Shown piece by piece: positions 29,723 to 39,666 of a stretch of 64,000 nt of DNA. How positions within the stretch are numbered: position 1 is the first letter of the stretch; each line of letters starts with the position of its first letter. This stretch comes from Dyadobacter sp. NIV53 (lineage in GTDB: Bacteria > Bacteroidota > Bacteroidia > Cytophagales > Spirosomataceae): contig NZ_CP081299.1 of the NCBI RefSeq assembly GCF_019711195.1, positions 1,674,001 through 1,738,000 on the forward strand, in the 5' to 3' direction. Below the pieces are notes generated by a model. It was not told the DNA's origin and ran no database searches. It saw only the letters and a list, made by a program, of their open reading frames with translations. Both the position numbers and the translations under genes were made by a program.

Positions 29723-32700
29723 GTGATGAAAAAAAATTATTTATGGTTCATTGTACTATTCTTATTCTCACATGTGCTCAAAGCGCAGTCTATTGAACTT
29801 GTTAAGGATATTAATACAGCAGGCAGCTATCGTGGCCTGCGGACAAGGGAAGCTGCCACAGCCAACGGACTCTATTTCACATTGGCATATGATGAGATCA
29901 ATAAGCTGGGCCTGTGGAGAAGCGATGGAACAGCCGCCGGAACCTTTTTGCTGTCATCGCTGCCAGATATCACCGATTACCCTGCCCAAAATCTGACTGC
30001 TGCCGGAAAATTTGTTTTTTTTGTATCGCTTTACGACGGGCACTACTGGCTCTTCCGCAGTGACGGCACCAAGGCAGGCACCTACCCTCTTCATCCCGTT
30101 TACAGCTCGGTATACAACAAGCTCGATATTTTCGAATACAACGGTGCTGTGTATTTTTCGGCTTATGATGGTACAACTGAAAACCTTTGGAAAACCGATG
30201 GCACGGTAGCAGGAACAGTGAAGTTGAAAAGTTTCCCCTCGCAGCCTTTCGGTTCAACCGGGCCTTATGACTTTTATCAGTTTAACGGGCTTATGTATTT
30301 TCTGGTCCAGACCGGATCTGGCTCGAATGTAACCTACCAGCTCTGGAAAAGTAACGGTACCAGTGCAGGAACTGTGCCTGGCCCGCTATTTTCCAGCAGT
30401 TTTAAGCCGGTTGCTGTCAATGGTTACATGTATTTTTCTGATGGAAAAAACTTTAAACGGACCGATGGAAATACTATAACAATCGTTAAAGGGGGCTTTG
30501 CCACCATAGGTAACCCGGTTTTGGTTGGCTCAACAATCTATTTTTCAGCTGGTCCACAGTATCCTGATATCGAATTGTGGAAGTCTGACGGTACCAATGT
30601 CGGCACTGTCCGTGTAAAGGATATCTATCCGGGTGCAAATCAGGGTTCTGAACCCCAGCTCCTGACCAACATCAACGGCACCCTGTTTTTTACGGCCAGA
30701 ACCTCTGCCGGCGGGCATGACCTATGGAAAAGCAACGGTACAGACGCCGGAACAGTGCTTATCCGGGATATTGACCCTGCGGGCGAAGTTGAATTTGGGC
30801 GTATGTTTGCTGTGGGCACTCAGGCGGTTTTTTTAACAGGCTATGAGTCTGACCAGACACTTTGGAAAAGCAACGGAACCAGTGCAGGCACACAAAAAGT
30901 GGTGGACTATCCAGTAAGCAATGCAATTGGTATAGGCAAATCCGTATTTTTTAACGGTGTAAGTAACCTTGGCTCCCAGCTATACAAGTCGGATCTTACC
31001 GCCGGGGCACAAAGGATTACCGACCTGTTCCCTCCAGGCTCAAATCCGGACGGATTTACAGATTTTAATGGTACACGTTATATGGCGGCAGACAACGGCA
31101 TAAACGGGCGCGAACTGTGGAAAACTGATGGAACTACTGCGGGCACAGTCCTGATAAAAGATGTAGCGCCCGGCCTGGCCAGCTCAAACCCTGAACAACT
31201 GACAAAGGTCAACGGAAATCTGTTTTTCGTAGCCAATGGTGGAGAAATCTGGAAAACTAATGGGAGCAATTCCGGCACTGTTCTTGTGAAGAGCGTAGTA
31301 TCGGATGCAAGCGACCACATTGAAGGCCTTATTGATGTAAATGGAACACTATATTTCGGTGTAGTATCATCAGACGGGGCACTCAGGCTCTGGAAAAGTG
31401 ATGGCACAACTGCGGGCACTATACAGGTAACCAGCTTTTCTTCTACGCCATCCTTCAAGCCGGCAGTGCTCAATGGCCAGCTATTTTTCCCGGCCTGGGA
31501 CGGAACTGACAGTTACGAACTCTGGAAAACGAACGGGACGGCGGCCGGAACTTCAATCATTAAAAATATAGGCGGTGAGGATGGTGTAAATACACTGATA
31601 CGCTTTGGTGCAACGGCACTCAACGGCTTTCTTTACTATGCGATCGAAAGTGCGGCCGGTTTGCATCTGGTCAGGACAGACGGAACTACGCCCGGAACGG
31701 TTATTGTAAAAACGCTGTACAGTATGTCAGATGCCTATGTGGGTGGTTTCAGAAAAGGCGGAGATTTACTGTATTTCAGTGCCTATGAAATTTATGATTC
31801 CCAGGAATATCTGTGGAGGACGGATGGAACGTCTGCCGGAACGGTTAAACTTGCCGCATTCGACAGTAACAACGACTCGGGTGATTATATATCCTTCGGG
31901 CCTTATGTGGACGGCTTATTTTATTTTGTGCCTTATGACCATGGAAACGGAGGGCAGCTTTGGGTGAGTAACGGGACTACGGCAGGGACACGACTGGTTA
32001 AAGATATCAGTACGCAAGCAGGGAACCAAGGAATCAGAAATCTTACGGCAGCCGGCGATATTGTTTACTTCACCGCCTCAGACCAGGCACATGGCAACGA
32101 GCTCTGGCAGACAGACGGTTCGGATGCAGGCACCCGTATAGTCCAGGATTTCAGTTTAAACGGAAGCTCCGTTTTTAACAGTGTAAACAACTATAACGGC
32201 ACGCTGCTTTTGTCCGCAAATAACGGTTCGGCAGGTACAGAATTATATAAATACCAGGCCTTGCCACCAGCAGCATTGCGGATCAACTCGGCAGGTGCAT
32301 CCTTTGTTGCATCTTCAAACCGCAGCTTTTCAGCCGACCAGTATTTTAGCGGAACCACGCAAATATCCACTGCGGGCAACGGTGATATTCTGGGTACCAA
32401 TGATGACCAGCTTTATAAAGAACAGCGGTTTGGATCAGCATTTCAATATAATATTCCATTAGCTAACGGGCAGGTGAGCGTTGTGCTTCATTTTGCTGAA
32501 CTTTTCTGGGGCGTACCCGGAAAGGGAGGCTCAGCCGGAACCGGCAAACGCAGGTTCCATGTCGATGTAGAAGGCAGCAGAAAACTGACCAATTATGATA
32601 TTTTCACTACTGCGGGCGGGGCCATGCGTGCCAAAACAGAAACTTTTACAGTGAATGTGACAGATGGCGTGTTAAATATTAACTTTCTGACCGGTGCAGC

Positions 32701-33568
32701 TGACAAACCTATTATTGCCGCAATTGAAGTTGTGCCTACGCAGGTAATTTTAGGGCCGCTTGCCGATGCCACGGTACGTAATACGCCCAATAATGATACC
32801 AACTACGGCACGGCTGCAACCCTGGAAATCAAATCAGGTAGCCTGCCCAGTTATGAGCGGAATATTTATCTGAAATTCTCGCTGGAAGGCATCAGCCAGG
32901 TAGGGACAGCCAAACTACGGATGTATGGTTCCAATGTGCAAAGCAGCAGCAATGTCAGTCTGGCCGCTTATGGTGTACCCAGGGATGGATGGGCTGAAAC
33001 CGATATTAACTGGTCGAATGCTCCGATCGCCCCGGGAGAGCCGCTGGGCTCAGTAAATGTTAACAATTCGGCTAAGTACTACGAAATCGATGTGACAGCT
33101 TTTGTAAAATCCCAGCTGGCAGAGGACAAAATAGTCGGTTTATTTATAACCAACCCGGCTAATCAAAACAGCCAGCTGACTTTCAACAGCCGCGAAAATG
33201 CAGCTAACCCGCCGCAGCTGATCATTAATGCTGTGTCACCTCCGGCTGCCAGGACAGGAGCAGAAGAAAACCTTGTCGAAATATTACCAAAGAAAGAGAC
33301 AGAAACCGAATTCGCAGCATCCGCCATTTACCCTAATCCTGCCGGGAAACACTTCACAGTTCATTTGTCGGGCAAACATAAAGGAGAGGTAGATTTGCAG
33401 ATGATCAACCTGACAGGAAATATTTTCCAGCTACAAACGAAACCTGCCAATACCAATTCGAACGTTGATGTAGATGTCTCCTCCATGCAATTATCAAAAG
33501 GAATGTATATCATGAAAGTCCAGTCCAAAACATTTACGGAGACCATTAAAGTGCTGCTGACAGAGTAG
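29723..33568 (+). CDS. Giant secreted ELWxxDGT-repeat protein with malectin, DNRLRE and T9SS sorting domains
   Basis: The protein is 1281 aa and a close paralogue of the one at 18097. A signal peptide ends VLKAQ. About 15 ELWxxDGT-type repeats fill residues 30-845 (ELWKSDGTNVGT, ELWKTDGTTAGT). A malectin domain spans about 849-1004 (LRINSAGASF, VLHFAELFWGVPGKGG). A DNRLRE/CBM96-like domain follows (ADATVRNTPNNDTNYG, YLKFSLEG), then the sorting domain (IYPNPAGKHFTV, GMYIMKVQ, IKVLLTE). Export by T9SS and exposure on the surface are expected. The two paralogues keep repeat order and start similarly (IELVKDI), which suggests tandem-like duplication followed by divergence. A hairpin terminator follows directly. 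Confidence 0.92.
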   Translation: MMKKNYLWFIVLFLFSHVLKAQSIELVKDINTAGSYRGLRTREAATANGLYFTLAYDEINKLGLWRSDGTAAGTFLLSSLPDITDYPAQNLTAAGKFVFFVSLYDGHYWLFRSDGTKAGTYPLHPVYSSVYNKLDIFEYNGAVYFSAYDGTTENLWKTDGTVAGTVKLKSFPSQPFGSTGPYDFYQFNGLMYFLVQTGSGSNVTYQLWKSNGTSAGTVPGPLFSSSFKPVAVNGYMYFSDGKNFKRTDGNTITIVKGGFATIGNPVLVGSTIYFSAGPQYPDIELWKSDGTNVGTVRVKDIYPGANQGSEPQLLTNINGTLFFTARTSAGGHDLWKSNGTDAGTVLIRDIDPAGEVEFGRMFAVGTQAVFLTGYESDQTLWKSNGTSAGTQKVVDYPVSNAIGIGKSVFFNGVSNLGSQLYKSDLTAGAQRITDLFPPGSNPDGFTDFNGTRYMAADNGINGRELWKTDGTTAGTVLIKDVAPGLASSNPEQLTKVNGNLFFVANGGEIWKTNGSNSGTVLVKSVVSDASDHIEGLIDVNGTLYFGVVSSDGALRLWKSDGTTAGTIQVTSFSSTPSFKPAVLNGQLFFPAWDGTDSYELWKTNGTAAGTSIIKNIGGEDGVNTLIRFGATALNGFLYYAIESAAGLHLVRTDGTTPGTVIVKTLYSMSDAYVGGFRKGGDLLYFSAYEIYDSQEYLWRTDGTSAGTVKLAAFDSNNDSGDYISFGPYVDGLFYFVPYDHGNGGQLWVSNGTTAGTRLVKDISTQAGNQGIRNLTAAGDIVYFTASDQAHGNELWQTDGSDAGTRIVQDFSLNGSSVFNSVNNYNGTLLLSANNGSAGTELYKYQALPPAALRINSAGASFVASSNRSFSADQYFSGTTQISTAGNGDILGTNDDQLYKEQRFGSAFQYNIPLANGQVSVVLHFAELFWGVPGKGGSAGTGKRRFHVDVEGSRKLTNYDIFTTAGGAMRAKTETFTVNVTDGVLNINFLTGAADKPIIAAIEVVPTQVILGPLADATVRNTPNNDTNYGTAATLEIKSGSLPSYERNIYLKFSLEGISQVGTAKLRMYGSNVQSSSNVSLAAYGVPRDGWAETDINWSNAPIAPGEPLGSVNVNNSAKYYEIDVTAFVKSQLAEDKIVGLFITNPANQNSQLTFNSRENAANPPQLIINAVSPPAARTGAEENLVEILPKKETETEFAASAIYPNPAGKHFTVHLSGKHKGEVDLQMINLTGNIFQLQTKPANTNSNVDVDVSSMQLSKGMYIMKVQSKTFTETIKVLLTE

Positions 33569-33582
33569 TTAAACAGGAATTA

Positions 33583-33635
33583 AACAGCTTTCCTTTTAAA
33601 GTACCTTTATTTTGAAAGGAAAGCTGTTATTTTAA
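33583..33635 (+). terminator. Intrinsic terminator after the giant secreted gene
   Basis: AACAGCTTTCCTTT at 33583-33596 pairs with AAAGGAAAGCTGTT at 33615-33628, and ATTTTAAT follows. The 14-bp stem is perfect. Confidence 0.75.
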
Positions 33636-33642
33636 TTCATTC

Positions 33643-33813
33643 ATGAAAGGTTCTGTTATGGATAAGCCAATGCTTAAAAATGCATTTGCATTGATCATAA
33701 CAAACCACTCTATAGCCTTTGACGTTGTAATCCAGTTTTACATCAGGCAGCAAACCAACGCAGCCATTATAGTGGCAGGAGCTATCAGCCATTTTATTAT
33801 TTACCTCCTTTAA
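33643..33813 (+). CDS. Possible small hydrophobic protein (56 aa)
   Basis: An ATG at 33643 opens a 56-codon frame with two hydrophobic stretches: FALIITNHSIAFDVVIQFYI and AAIIVAGAISHFIIYLL. Base composition is coding-like and the stop is at 33811. It begins only 8 bases after a terminator and has no recognisable ribosome-binding or promoter element of its own, so expression is uncertain. No known family. It could equally be the end of a decayed gene. Confidence 0.3.
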   Translation: MKGSVMDKPMLKNAFALIITNHSIAFDVVIQFYIRQQTNAAIIVAGAISHFIIYLL

Positions 33814-33991
33814 CAACTGCTTAGGGCATACAAAAAAATTTTGTGCCCCTTTTCAAGCCTTTTTATTTTTTATACAATTGCTTCGATGGAATCCCCCTGT
33901 ACAAGCTACTAATTATGCATTGCTTAATTACGCAATATCTGCAATGAGGGGTTGATAACAATCATATCATTTTTTCATTTTACCTATTTCC

Positions 33992-34924
33992 ATGAAAACA
34001 AACATAATCAGGTACTGGCAAGCCAGGACCGATAAAGTCCGACATTGCAGTGAAACAGTTTTTCGCCGACCAGGCGTTTATTTCCGCAGATTTTCATTTC
34101 CCCTGGTACTTTCTTGCTTTTTTCTGATGATCGTAGTTCATGGTCGCGGTCAGGGAAGTACGGATTCTCCGCCTGTGAGGAATCAATTCACAATTGGGCT
34201 GGGAGCCAGCTATATTAAGACGCTTGATCTTCTTTATTCGCCTATAATGTATAAATCGTTAAGAACCGACTTGCATCTGGGCTATTTATCCAAGTCAAAA
34301 AACGGAGTTTTCTCTACTGATCTCAATGTTTTTTTAGGGGCGTTAAAACCTAATTCCGGTGGTGCCGTCATCGTATATGCCAGCGAAACAGCAATAGACG
34401 GCGTTGAAACTACCGAAGATATGAGACTTGAAATGAGTCAGATAGGTTTCAACCTGCAACTGGGCTATTTACATAAACTGCAGAAATTACAAAGTCCATC
34501 CAAAGCATTTTACCTGGGAGCAAGTCTGGAAGAAAGTTTAACCTACACACCGGGATTTGTTAATGTCGGCGTAATCAATTATGGATCAGTAAATGCCAGA
34601 GCGAGATTTGAATATTTGCTAAAAAATGGTAAACCGGTCATTTTTGACATAACATTTCCTCTTGTGTCGGTAGTCACCCGGCTTCCCTATAACCAGTCCC
34701 CAGGGGAACCGGGCCAGTCGGGCCTGGGAGCATTTTTTACGGGCAACAACCAGGTTGAAACGCTCAATCACTTTCAAAATGCCCGGTTTTCAATCCAATA
34801 CCCGTTTTTGATAAAAAAGCGCAGCGCTTTCAATATCAGGTATGAAGCCAGTTGGATGCATTACTACAACCCAAGGCACCTGACCCAGGCAGGCAATCAA
34901 TTATCTCTTGGTTTCACTTTTTAA
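33992..34924 (+). CDS. Putative outer-membrane beta-barrel protein of unknown function
   Basis: The protein is 310 aa. The N terminus is unusually long and basic before the hydrophobic core (FPLVLSCFFLMIVVHGRGQ), so cleavage after about residue 54 is likely. The mature part shows alternating strands with glycine and aromatic girdle residues (FTIGLGASYIKTLDLLY, LRTDLHLGYLSKSK, IGFNLQLGYLHKL, FNIRYEASWMHYYNP) and ends NQLSLGFTF, with a terminal aromatic residue typical of BamA-inserted barrels. No family is recognised. The stop lies 10 bp before the ATG of the S41 lipoprotein, so the two are very probably an operon and may work together at the outer membrane. Confidence 0.65.
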   Translation: MKTNIIRYWQARTDKVRHCSETVFRRPGVYFRRFSFPLVLSCFFLMIVVHGRGQGSTDSPPVRNQFTIGLGASYIKTLDLLYSPIMYKSLRTDLHLGYLSKSKNGVFSTDLNVFLGALKPNSGGAVIVYASETAIDGVETTEDMRLEMSQIGFNLQLGYLHKLQKLQSPSKAFYLGASLEESLTYTPGFVNVGVINYGSVNARARFEYLLKNGKPVIFDITFPLVSVVTRLPYNQSPGEPGQSGLGAFFTGNNQVETLNHFQNARFSIQYPFLIKKRSAFNIRYEASWMHYYNPRHLTQAGNQLSLGFTF

Positions 34925-34934
34925 TACAACTCTA

Positions 34935-35971
34935 ATGAAAAAGCACATAATGATACATGCAGCCATTTTAATGGCAGTACTTTTTTCTTTCTCCTGCTGT
35001 CAGGAACTGATGGTTGGACCAGATGTCCAAAATTCGAATGAAAGCAATTTCCAGCAAATGTGGGAAAAATTTGACAGCCATTACGGCTTGTTCCTGGTTA
35101 AGAACATTGACTGGAACGAGGTGTATGCCAAACACCTACCCATGGCCAAAGCTGCCAGAACCGAGGCGGAATTGTTTGCTATCCTATCCTCTGCCGTGCA
35201 TACTTTAGATGACAAACATATTAACATTTATACGAACAGTCCGCAGCTGACAGATTACAACAGCGGGGAAAATGGACATATACCAGCGCAGGTAGATTTT
35301 GATTTTCAGGCGGTCCGGGAAAACTACCTGACTGAGTACCATCAGCAAACAGAGGATTTCGGTTATGGCATGTTAACGTCAGAGATTGGTTATATATATG
35401 CCGGAGCGTTTAAGGACAAGCTTTCTGTTTTTGAAAAAGGTATGGACAATGCCCTCAATGCCTTGTCTTCCACCAAAGGAATCATATTTGATATCAGGGA
35501 TCATACAGGTGGTTCTGATCAGGTGAGTCAGTACATAGCTGGCAGATTCGCCAGTTCAAAGAAATTGTTTATGACCTCAAAAAAAGAAATGGTCCACGTC
35601 ACGACCAGTTTGGAGCCGTTTCAAACTGGTATGTAGAGCCTTCTGGCAAGACACAATATACAAAACCGGTAATCCTTCTGACCACATCCACTACGATAAG
35701 TGCCGCAGAAACCTTCACATTTGCCATGAGGGAAAATGACAATGTGCTTCACATGGGAACTAAGACCGCAGTCGCATTTTCAGATGTGATCGCCCATCAA
35801 TTACCTAACGGCTGGATTATTACAGTGGGTGTAGGTGACTACCGCGGCTCAGATGGTAAAAGCTACGAAGGAATTGGGATTACGCCGAAAATTATCATTG
35901 CAAACAAAAAGTCAGACGTATTGGCAGGGGTCGATAAGGCACTCGAAATGGCCAGTGAAATGCTCAAATAA
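34935..35971 (+). pseudogene. S41 family peptidase lipoprotein, frameshifted
   Basis: The product would be about 345 aa after adding one base. I chose the ATG at 34935 (MKKHIMIHAAILMAVLFSFSC), which gives a lipoprotein signal ending at a Cys; the in-frame start at 34908 overlaps the upstream gene. The first frame has the S41 N-terminal helical part (WEKFDSHYGLFLVKNIDWNEVY), TLDDKHINIY and GIIFDIRDHTGGSDQ. The second has TKTAVAFSDVIAHQLPNGW and YEGIGITPKIII. The catalytic Ser region TTISAAETFTFAMREND is only readable if one A is added to the run of seven at 35579-35585, which joins SKKRNGPRHDQFGAVSNWY. No PDZ domain is evident. Co-transcribed with the barrel protein upstream. Confidence 0.8.
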
Positions 35972-36382
35972 AAATTTAGGCGGGGAATATTGAGTCTGAG
36001 ATTAACTATTTGGCATTACATAACTTTCCTGATAGATATGCTTGTTTGAATTTGTCAAATTTATTACAATTTAAATTATCCCTATTTGTCCGTCAATTCA
36101 GTAATTGAGCATTCCAAAAAAATCTTTACTATGAAGCCCGGCATTCTGCGCAGCCTTTCGTTGAAGTAAAATCTGCGGCTGCTGATGATCGGAAAACCGA
36201 ATAAACCTGCCCGTTCACCTTTTGTGCACCTAAAATTGATCTGGGTAAACCTTTTGTATACTTATTACAATTGCTACCGGTTTTCATCTCCCCTACGTTT
36301 GTATCGCCTTCTTCACCATGTTTATTTCATGGAAAGGCTTAAAAAAACTATCCATTTTTTATTATCTTTTTTATCTATTATC
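35972..36382. other. Intergenic region, no gene seen
   Basis: Mostly AT-rich. A frame extending the next gene upstream from 36185 has no signal-peptide or family features and is judged untranslated. Confidence 0.4.
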
Positions 36383-36967
36383 ATGAGACATCTTTTTTTG
36401 ATTTGTATTTTCCTTGCCCTGACAAGTATGTTATCTGGTTGTAATGACAAGACGGCACCGCTACCGATTAGTGGCTCACAACAGCTGGCTGCCACACAAA
36501 ATATAGCCGCCAGAACTAGTACGGCACATCTGACCGGCATTGAAGTCAATGCTCCTTATAAGTGGAAACTGGTTAAAACAGGGACTATAAATAAGGGCCA
36601 GAGCCTGGTGCTTCAAAGTCCGTTTCAAATCGGCGATTATGAGGTCAGGCATATGCGCTTCAATTGTTATGGAGCAACGCTTTCCTCGCTGGAACCACTT
36701 CAAGGCACCTCCTTTCTCAATTTGGGTGTAGTCAGTAAAAACGGCATTACACTTGAATACCTGAAGAACTATCCTTACATAACCGATAAAATATTTACCT
36801 CGCCGAAACCTGATGCTTTTTGGCCATTACATCTCTACAAGAATTCAATAATTGCTTGTAAGTCATTTAATAATGAAAATTTCCTGTTTCATGTAAAAAA
36901 TATAAGACCCAACTCTAATATAGAATTTGATCTATATCAGGCCGTTAAACTAACCCTTTTAAATTAA
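36383..36967 (+). CDS. Putative lipoprotein of unknown function
   Basis: The ATG at 36383 gives MRHLFLICIFLALTSMLSGC, a textbook lipoprotein signal with the lipobox LSGC; an in-frame start at 36185 would bury this signal behind 66 residues. The mature part (about 175 aa) contains TGIEVNAPYKWKLVKTGTINKGQSLVLQS, YEVRHMRFNCYGATLSS and a C-terminal NIEFDLYQAVKLTLLN, suggesting a beta-rich domain. No family recognised. It stands alone between two gene-poor stretches. Confidence 0.65.
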   Translation: MRHLFLICIFLALTSMLSGCNDKTAPLPISGSQQLAATQNIAARTSTAHLTGIEVNAPYKWKLVKTGTINKGQSLVLQSPFQIGDYEVRHMRFNCYGATLSSLEPLQGTSFLNLGVVSKNGITLEYLKNYPYITDKIFTSPKPDAFWPLHLYKNSIIACKSFNNENFLFHVKNIRPNSNIEFDLYQAVKLTLLN

Positions 36968-38028
36968 ACATGCCTCCGGGAGAATTCGCAAGCTACGCAG
37001 CCAGATATTGAATGGCCCTTGCCTTTGAATCAGAACCGCAACAGCCCGAATTCTCCAAAATGATAGCTAGTTACCAATAGATCTTTCCCATTGAACAAAT
37101 AATTTCCTGATAGCTGGATTATATTTTCTCACAAAACCCTTTATTCCAAAAAATGTCCTGTTGTTTTTATTAACCGCATATCAATGGAATTTAGAATAAA
37201 AAGTAAAGACTTCCCTAACATAGCTGGCAATGAGTTGAGCATAAAAGTTAAGTTTTAGGCTTACAAGCGCGGTATTCCGGACAATCAAAATTTAAAAATA
37301 GGCGTAAAGCTATTTTTAAAGCATACACTTCGCACACATTTAAAAAACCGGGGGATATATCCTGCCGATGGCCGAATAACCATTGCCCAAAAGAATTTCA
37401 GGTTTTTTTTCATAGTTGGACATAGATACCTGTGTAGAAAACACCTTTGAAAAGTCAGTTGATTCCGGTTTGATCAGGGATATGATTAAAAAAGGCGGCC
37501 AGATTTGATATGAAGTTGGCTCAACCCTACATACTAGAGATTATGCTAGCTGGCTATCTGTGTATTATATCCATGGTCAATTGAATTATAATAAAAACAT
37601 TCCGGGGCGGACAGGATTTGAAGTATTTCTTGATTTCAATCAATTTTTTTGTGGCATTTCCTGCGTTCCTTTGCAATTAAGCTAATCATTATATATGATT
37701 AGAGAATCAGGATGCATATAATGGCATTGATCCATAAGCCCTCCGGCTTACTTCTCATGCAAACATTATTTGAATAATAAATACGTCCTGGAGAAAATGC
37801 CAACAGGCACCATTCAGGAATCCAAAACCTTTTAACATGATCATAAAAACAAGCAGGGCCCTGATCCATAAAGTTTGATTTCAAAACTGGCAGAATAGGG
37901 CATATAATTAAATATCGTTACCTAAAATTCAATCGAAAATTTGACGCATTAGAAAGAGCCCTCCTTTATCAACCAGTATAAGAATTGTACTCAATGTTAA
38001 ACCTATATATTAATAGATCACCCTTTTT
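36968..38028. other. Long gene-poor region
   Basis: A 1061-bp AT-rich stretch without an intact gene. One plus-strand frame (about 37416-37684) reads like protein (DIDTCVENTFEKSVDSG, then VGSTLHTRDYASWLSVYYIHG) but is cut by a TGA near 37506 and lacks a start. It may be a relic of a lost gene. Confidence 0.35.
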
Positions 38029-38595
38029 ATGAAAAAAATCTCCTTTCTTATCGTTTTTGGTTTTAGTCTGTTTGTTACAAGTTCCCTTTCTGCACAGCAA
38101 TTGTTCCTAAAAGCTGGTACACTTACCCAACAAGGCAGTATTTATAAAGGCTTTGAAAATTATGTGCAAATTTCAGGTGTGCAGTATGGCGTGGAAGCCC
38201 TGACTTCCTACAAATCAACTGGTGCGGCGGTTGGCAAGGCAAACTTTGGTGAAATTGTCATAACTAAAAACGTTGACATTTTGACAAATGAACTATTAAG
38301 AAGTATTTCAAAAGGTACATTGTATGCACTTATGGAAATCGTTTCCACCAAAAATACTGCTGACGGGCAGAAAGTGTCTCACAAAATTGAGCTGAAGAAT
38401 GTTTATGTGACGAATGTATCAAATTCCGCGGTTGAAGGATGCCCGGACGATTGTGCAGGCCTTGAAGAAAGCGTCAAATTTGTATATAAATCAATAAGAA
38501 TTACGACTTATTCGACAAACGTGAAGACGGGTGTCCTGACGGCAAACCTAAATCCTTTCGTTTTCGATGTGACGACGATGAGCTCCACGTTTTGA
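38029..38595 (+). CDS. Secreted Hcp-like (T6SS tube protein fold) protein
   Basis: The protein is 188 aa. A signal peptide (SFLIVFGFSLFVTSSLSAQ) is followed by an Hcp1-type domain: LFLKAGTLTQQGSIYKGFENYVQISGVQYGVE, then VGKANFGEIVITKNVDILTNELLRSISKGTLYALMEIV, and HKIELKNVYVTNVS with a final ESVKFVYKSIRITTY. These match the order of elements in T6SS tube proteins (KGxExxIxI..S.., ITKxxDxxSPxLxxA, YxIxLxxVxVxxxS). There is an insertion with CPDDC near residue 137-141, which may form a disulphide. Sec export and the absence of any T6SS gene nearby argue against a role in a contractile tube. It lies 27 bp before a T9SS-sorted protein gene and is probably co-transcribed with it. Confidence 0.75.
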   Translation: MKKISFLIVFGFSLFVTSSLSAQQLFLKAGTLTQQGSIYKGFENYVQISGVQYGVEALTSYKSTGAAVGKANFGEIVITKNVDILTNELLRSISKGTLYALMEIVSTKNTADGQKVSHKIELKNVYVTNVSNSAVEGCPDDCAGLEESVKFVYKSIRITTYSTNVKTGVLTANLNPFVFDVTTMSSTF

Positions 38596-38622
38596 TTGGT
38601 TTAACCTTTAAACAAATCAAAT

Positions 38623-39393
38623 ATGAAACTCGTTTTTTACTCTATAGTTTGTATACTGTTTGTCAACACGCTTAAGGCGCAATCTTTTGTACTCAAGACG
38701 AAGACGCAGTTGGCTGCTGAAATTATTGTAGCTAAAACTAAGGCAGACTTTTTCAAGGCACGGTCGTTAAAACTGACCCCACGGAGCATTGAACGTCGTT
38801 CATTCTTGCCATGTGCTCAGACTGCATCCCCAGTTAAATCATTAACTTTCTCAGGTGAACGTATAGACGATGCCCATGTGGCGCTTTTCTGGGAAACCAG
38901 TCAGCTGGTCAATAACGATTATTTTCAGGTCGAGCGCACACTTAATCTTAATTCGGGATTTGATCCGGTAGCAACAGGAAAACTTTCTGAAAACTTAACA
39001 TCGACAGGAAAATACGGCCTATCTGACCCAAACCGCAATACAGGTTATACTTATTACCGTTTCAAACAGGTCGATACCGATGGCGGCTTCCGGTACAGCT
39101 CTGTCATTGCAATAAAAGGAATATCGGTACCCTTGGGTATAATCCCGTATCCAAATCCCGGTCAGGGCAAAAACATTGCTTTCATTATCAATGGTTTGTT
39201 CGCAGCTCAGGCAATTAATATAGCCATTTATGATAATCGCGGTAAAATTGTCTATCAGGATAAAAGTTTTCCGGTCTCGCCAGAGATGCAGAAGATAAAA
39301 ATAGATCTGCCAAATTTGGCTCTCGGGAAATATAGCATTAAAATCAAATCCGGGGATGATGATGCTTCAAATTCATTTATTATTATCCCATGA
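38623..39393 (+). CDS. T9SS type A sorting domain-containing protein
   Basis: The protein is 256 aa. A signal peptide ends TLKAQ. The middle (about 75-170) is a fibronectin-like sandwich common in T9SS cargo: VALFWETSQLVNNDYFQVERTLN and GYTYYRFKQVDTDGGFRYSSV. The last 80 residues are the sorting domain, with IIPYPNPGQG, NIAIYDNRGKIVYQ and LALGKYSIKIKSG. The protein should be secreted through the outer membrane. It has no other effector domain, so it may act as a carrier or scaffold for the Hcp-like protein encoded 27 bp upstream; that is inference from position. A strong hairpin terminator follows. Confidence 0.85.
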   Translation: MKLVFYSIVCILFVNTLKAQSFVLKTKTQLAAEIIVAKTKADFFKARSLKLTPRSIERRSFLPCAQTASPVKSLTFSGERIDDAHVALFWETSQLVNNDYFQVERTLNLNSGFDPVATGKLSENLTSTGKYGLSDPNRNTGYTYYRFKQVDTDGGFRYSSVIAIKGISVPLGIIPYPNPGQGKNIAFIINGLFAAQAINIAIYDNRGKIVYQDKSFPVSPEMQKIKIDLPNLALGKYSIKIKSGDDDASNSFIIIP

Positions 39394-39447
39394 TGACGCC
39401 CCGGAAATATTCATATTGGAAGGTTAATTAATATTCGGTATAGGTAA

Positions 39448-39487
39448 AAAGGTCTGTTTGATTTAAAATATCATTCAGACCTTTAAA
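39448..39487 (+). terminator. Intrinsic terminator of the Hcp-like/T9SS pair
   Basis: AAAGGTCTG at 39448-39456 pairs with CAGACCTTT at 39476-39484, with an extended AT-rich inner stem and a loop. Confidence 0.6.
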
Positions 39488-39666
39488 TGGTCACCCGGCA
39501 TTATCTACTTTCCCCAAAGTCGTGTTATAAGGATTTTATTTCTAATATAGATTGTAAAAAGTAATATGTAAAAAGATATTTTGATTCTGTTTTGTAATTT
39601 TTGAATCGCTGCATCGGGCATTAACGGAGCATTTTTTTGGCACTGAAATTACCATTACATTTACTA

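Noticed and set aside
37416..37684. Protein-like frame in the gene-poor region upstream of the Hcp-like gene
   Set aside because: It is interrupted by a TGA, has no start codon, and the peptide does not match any family I know.
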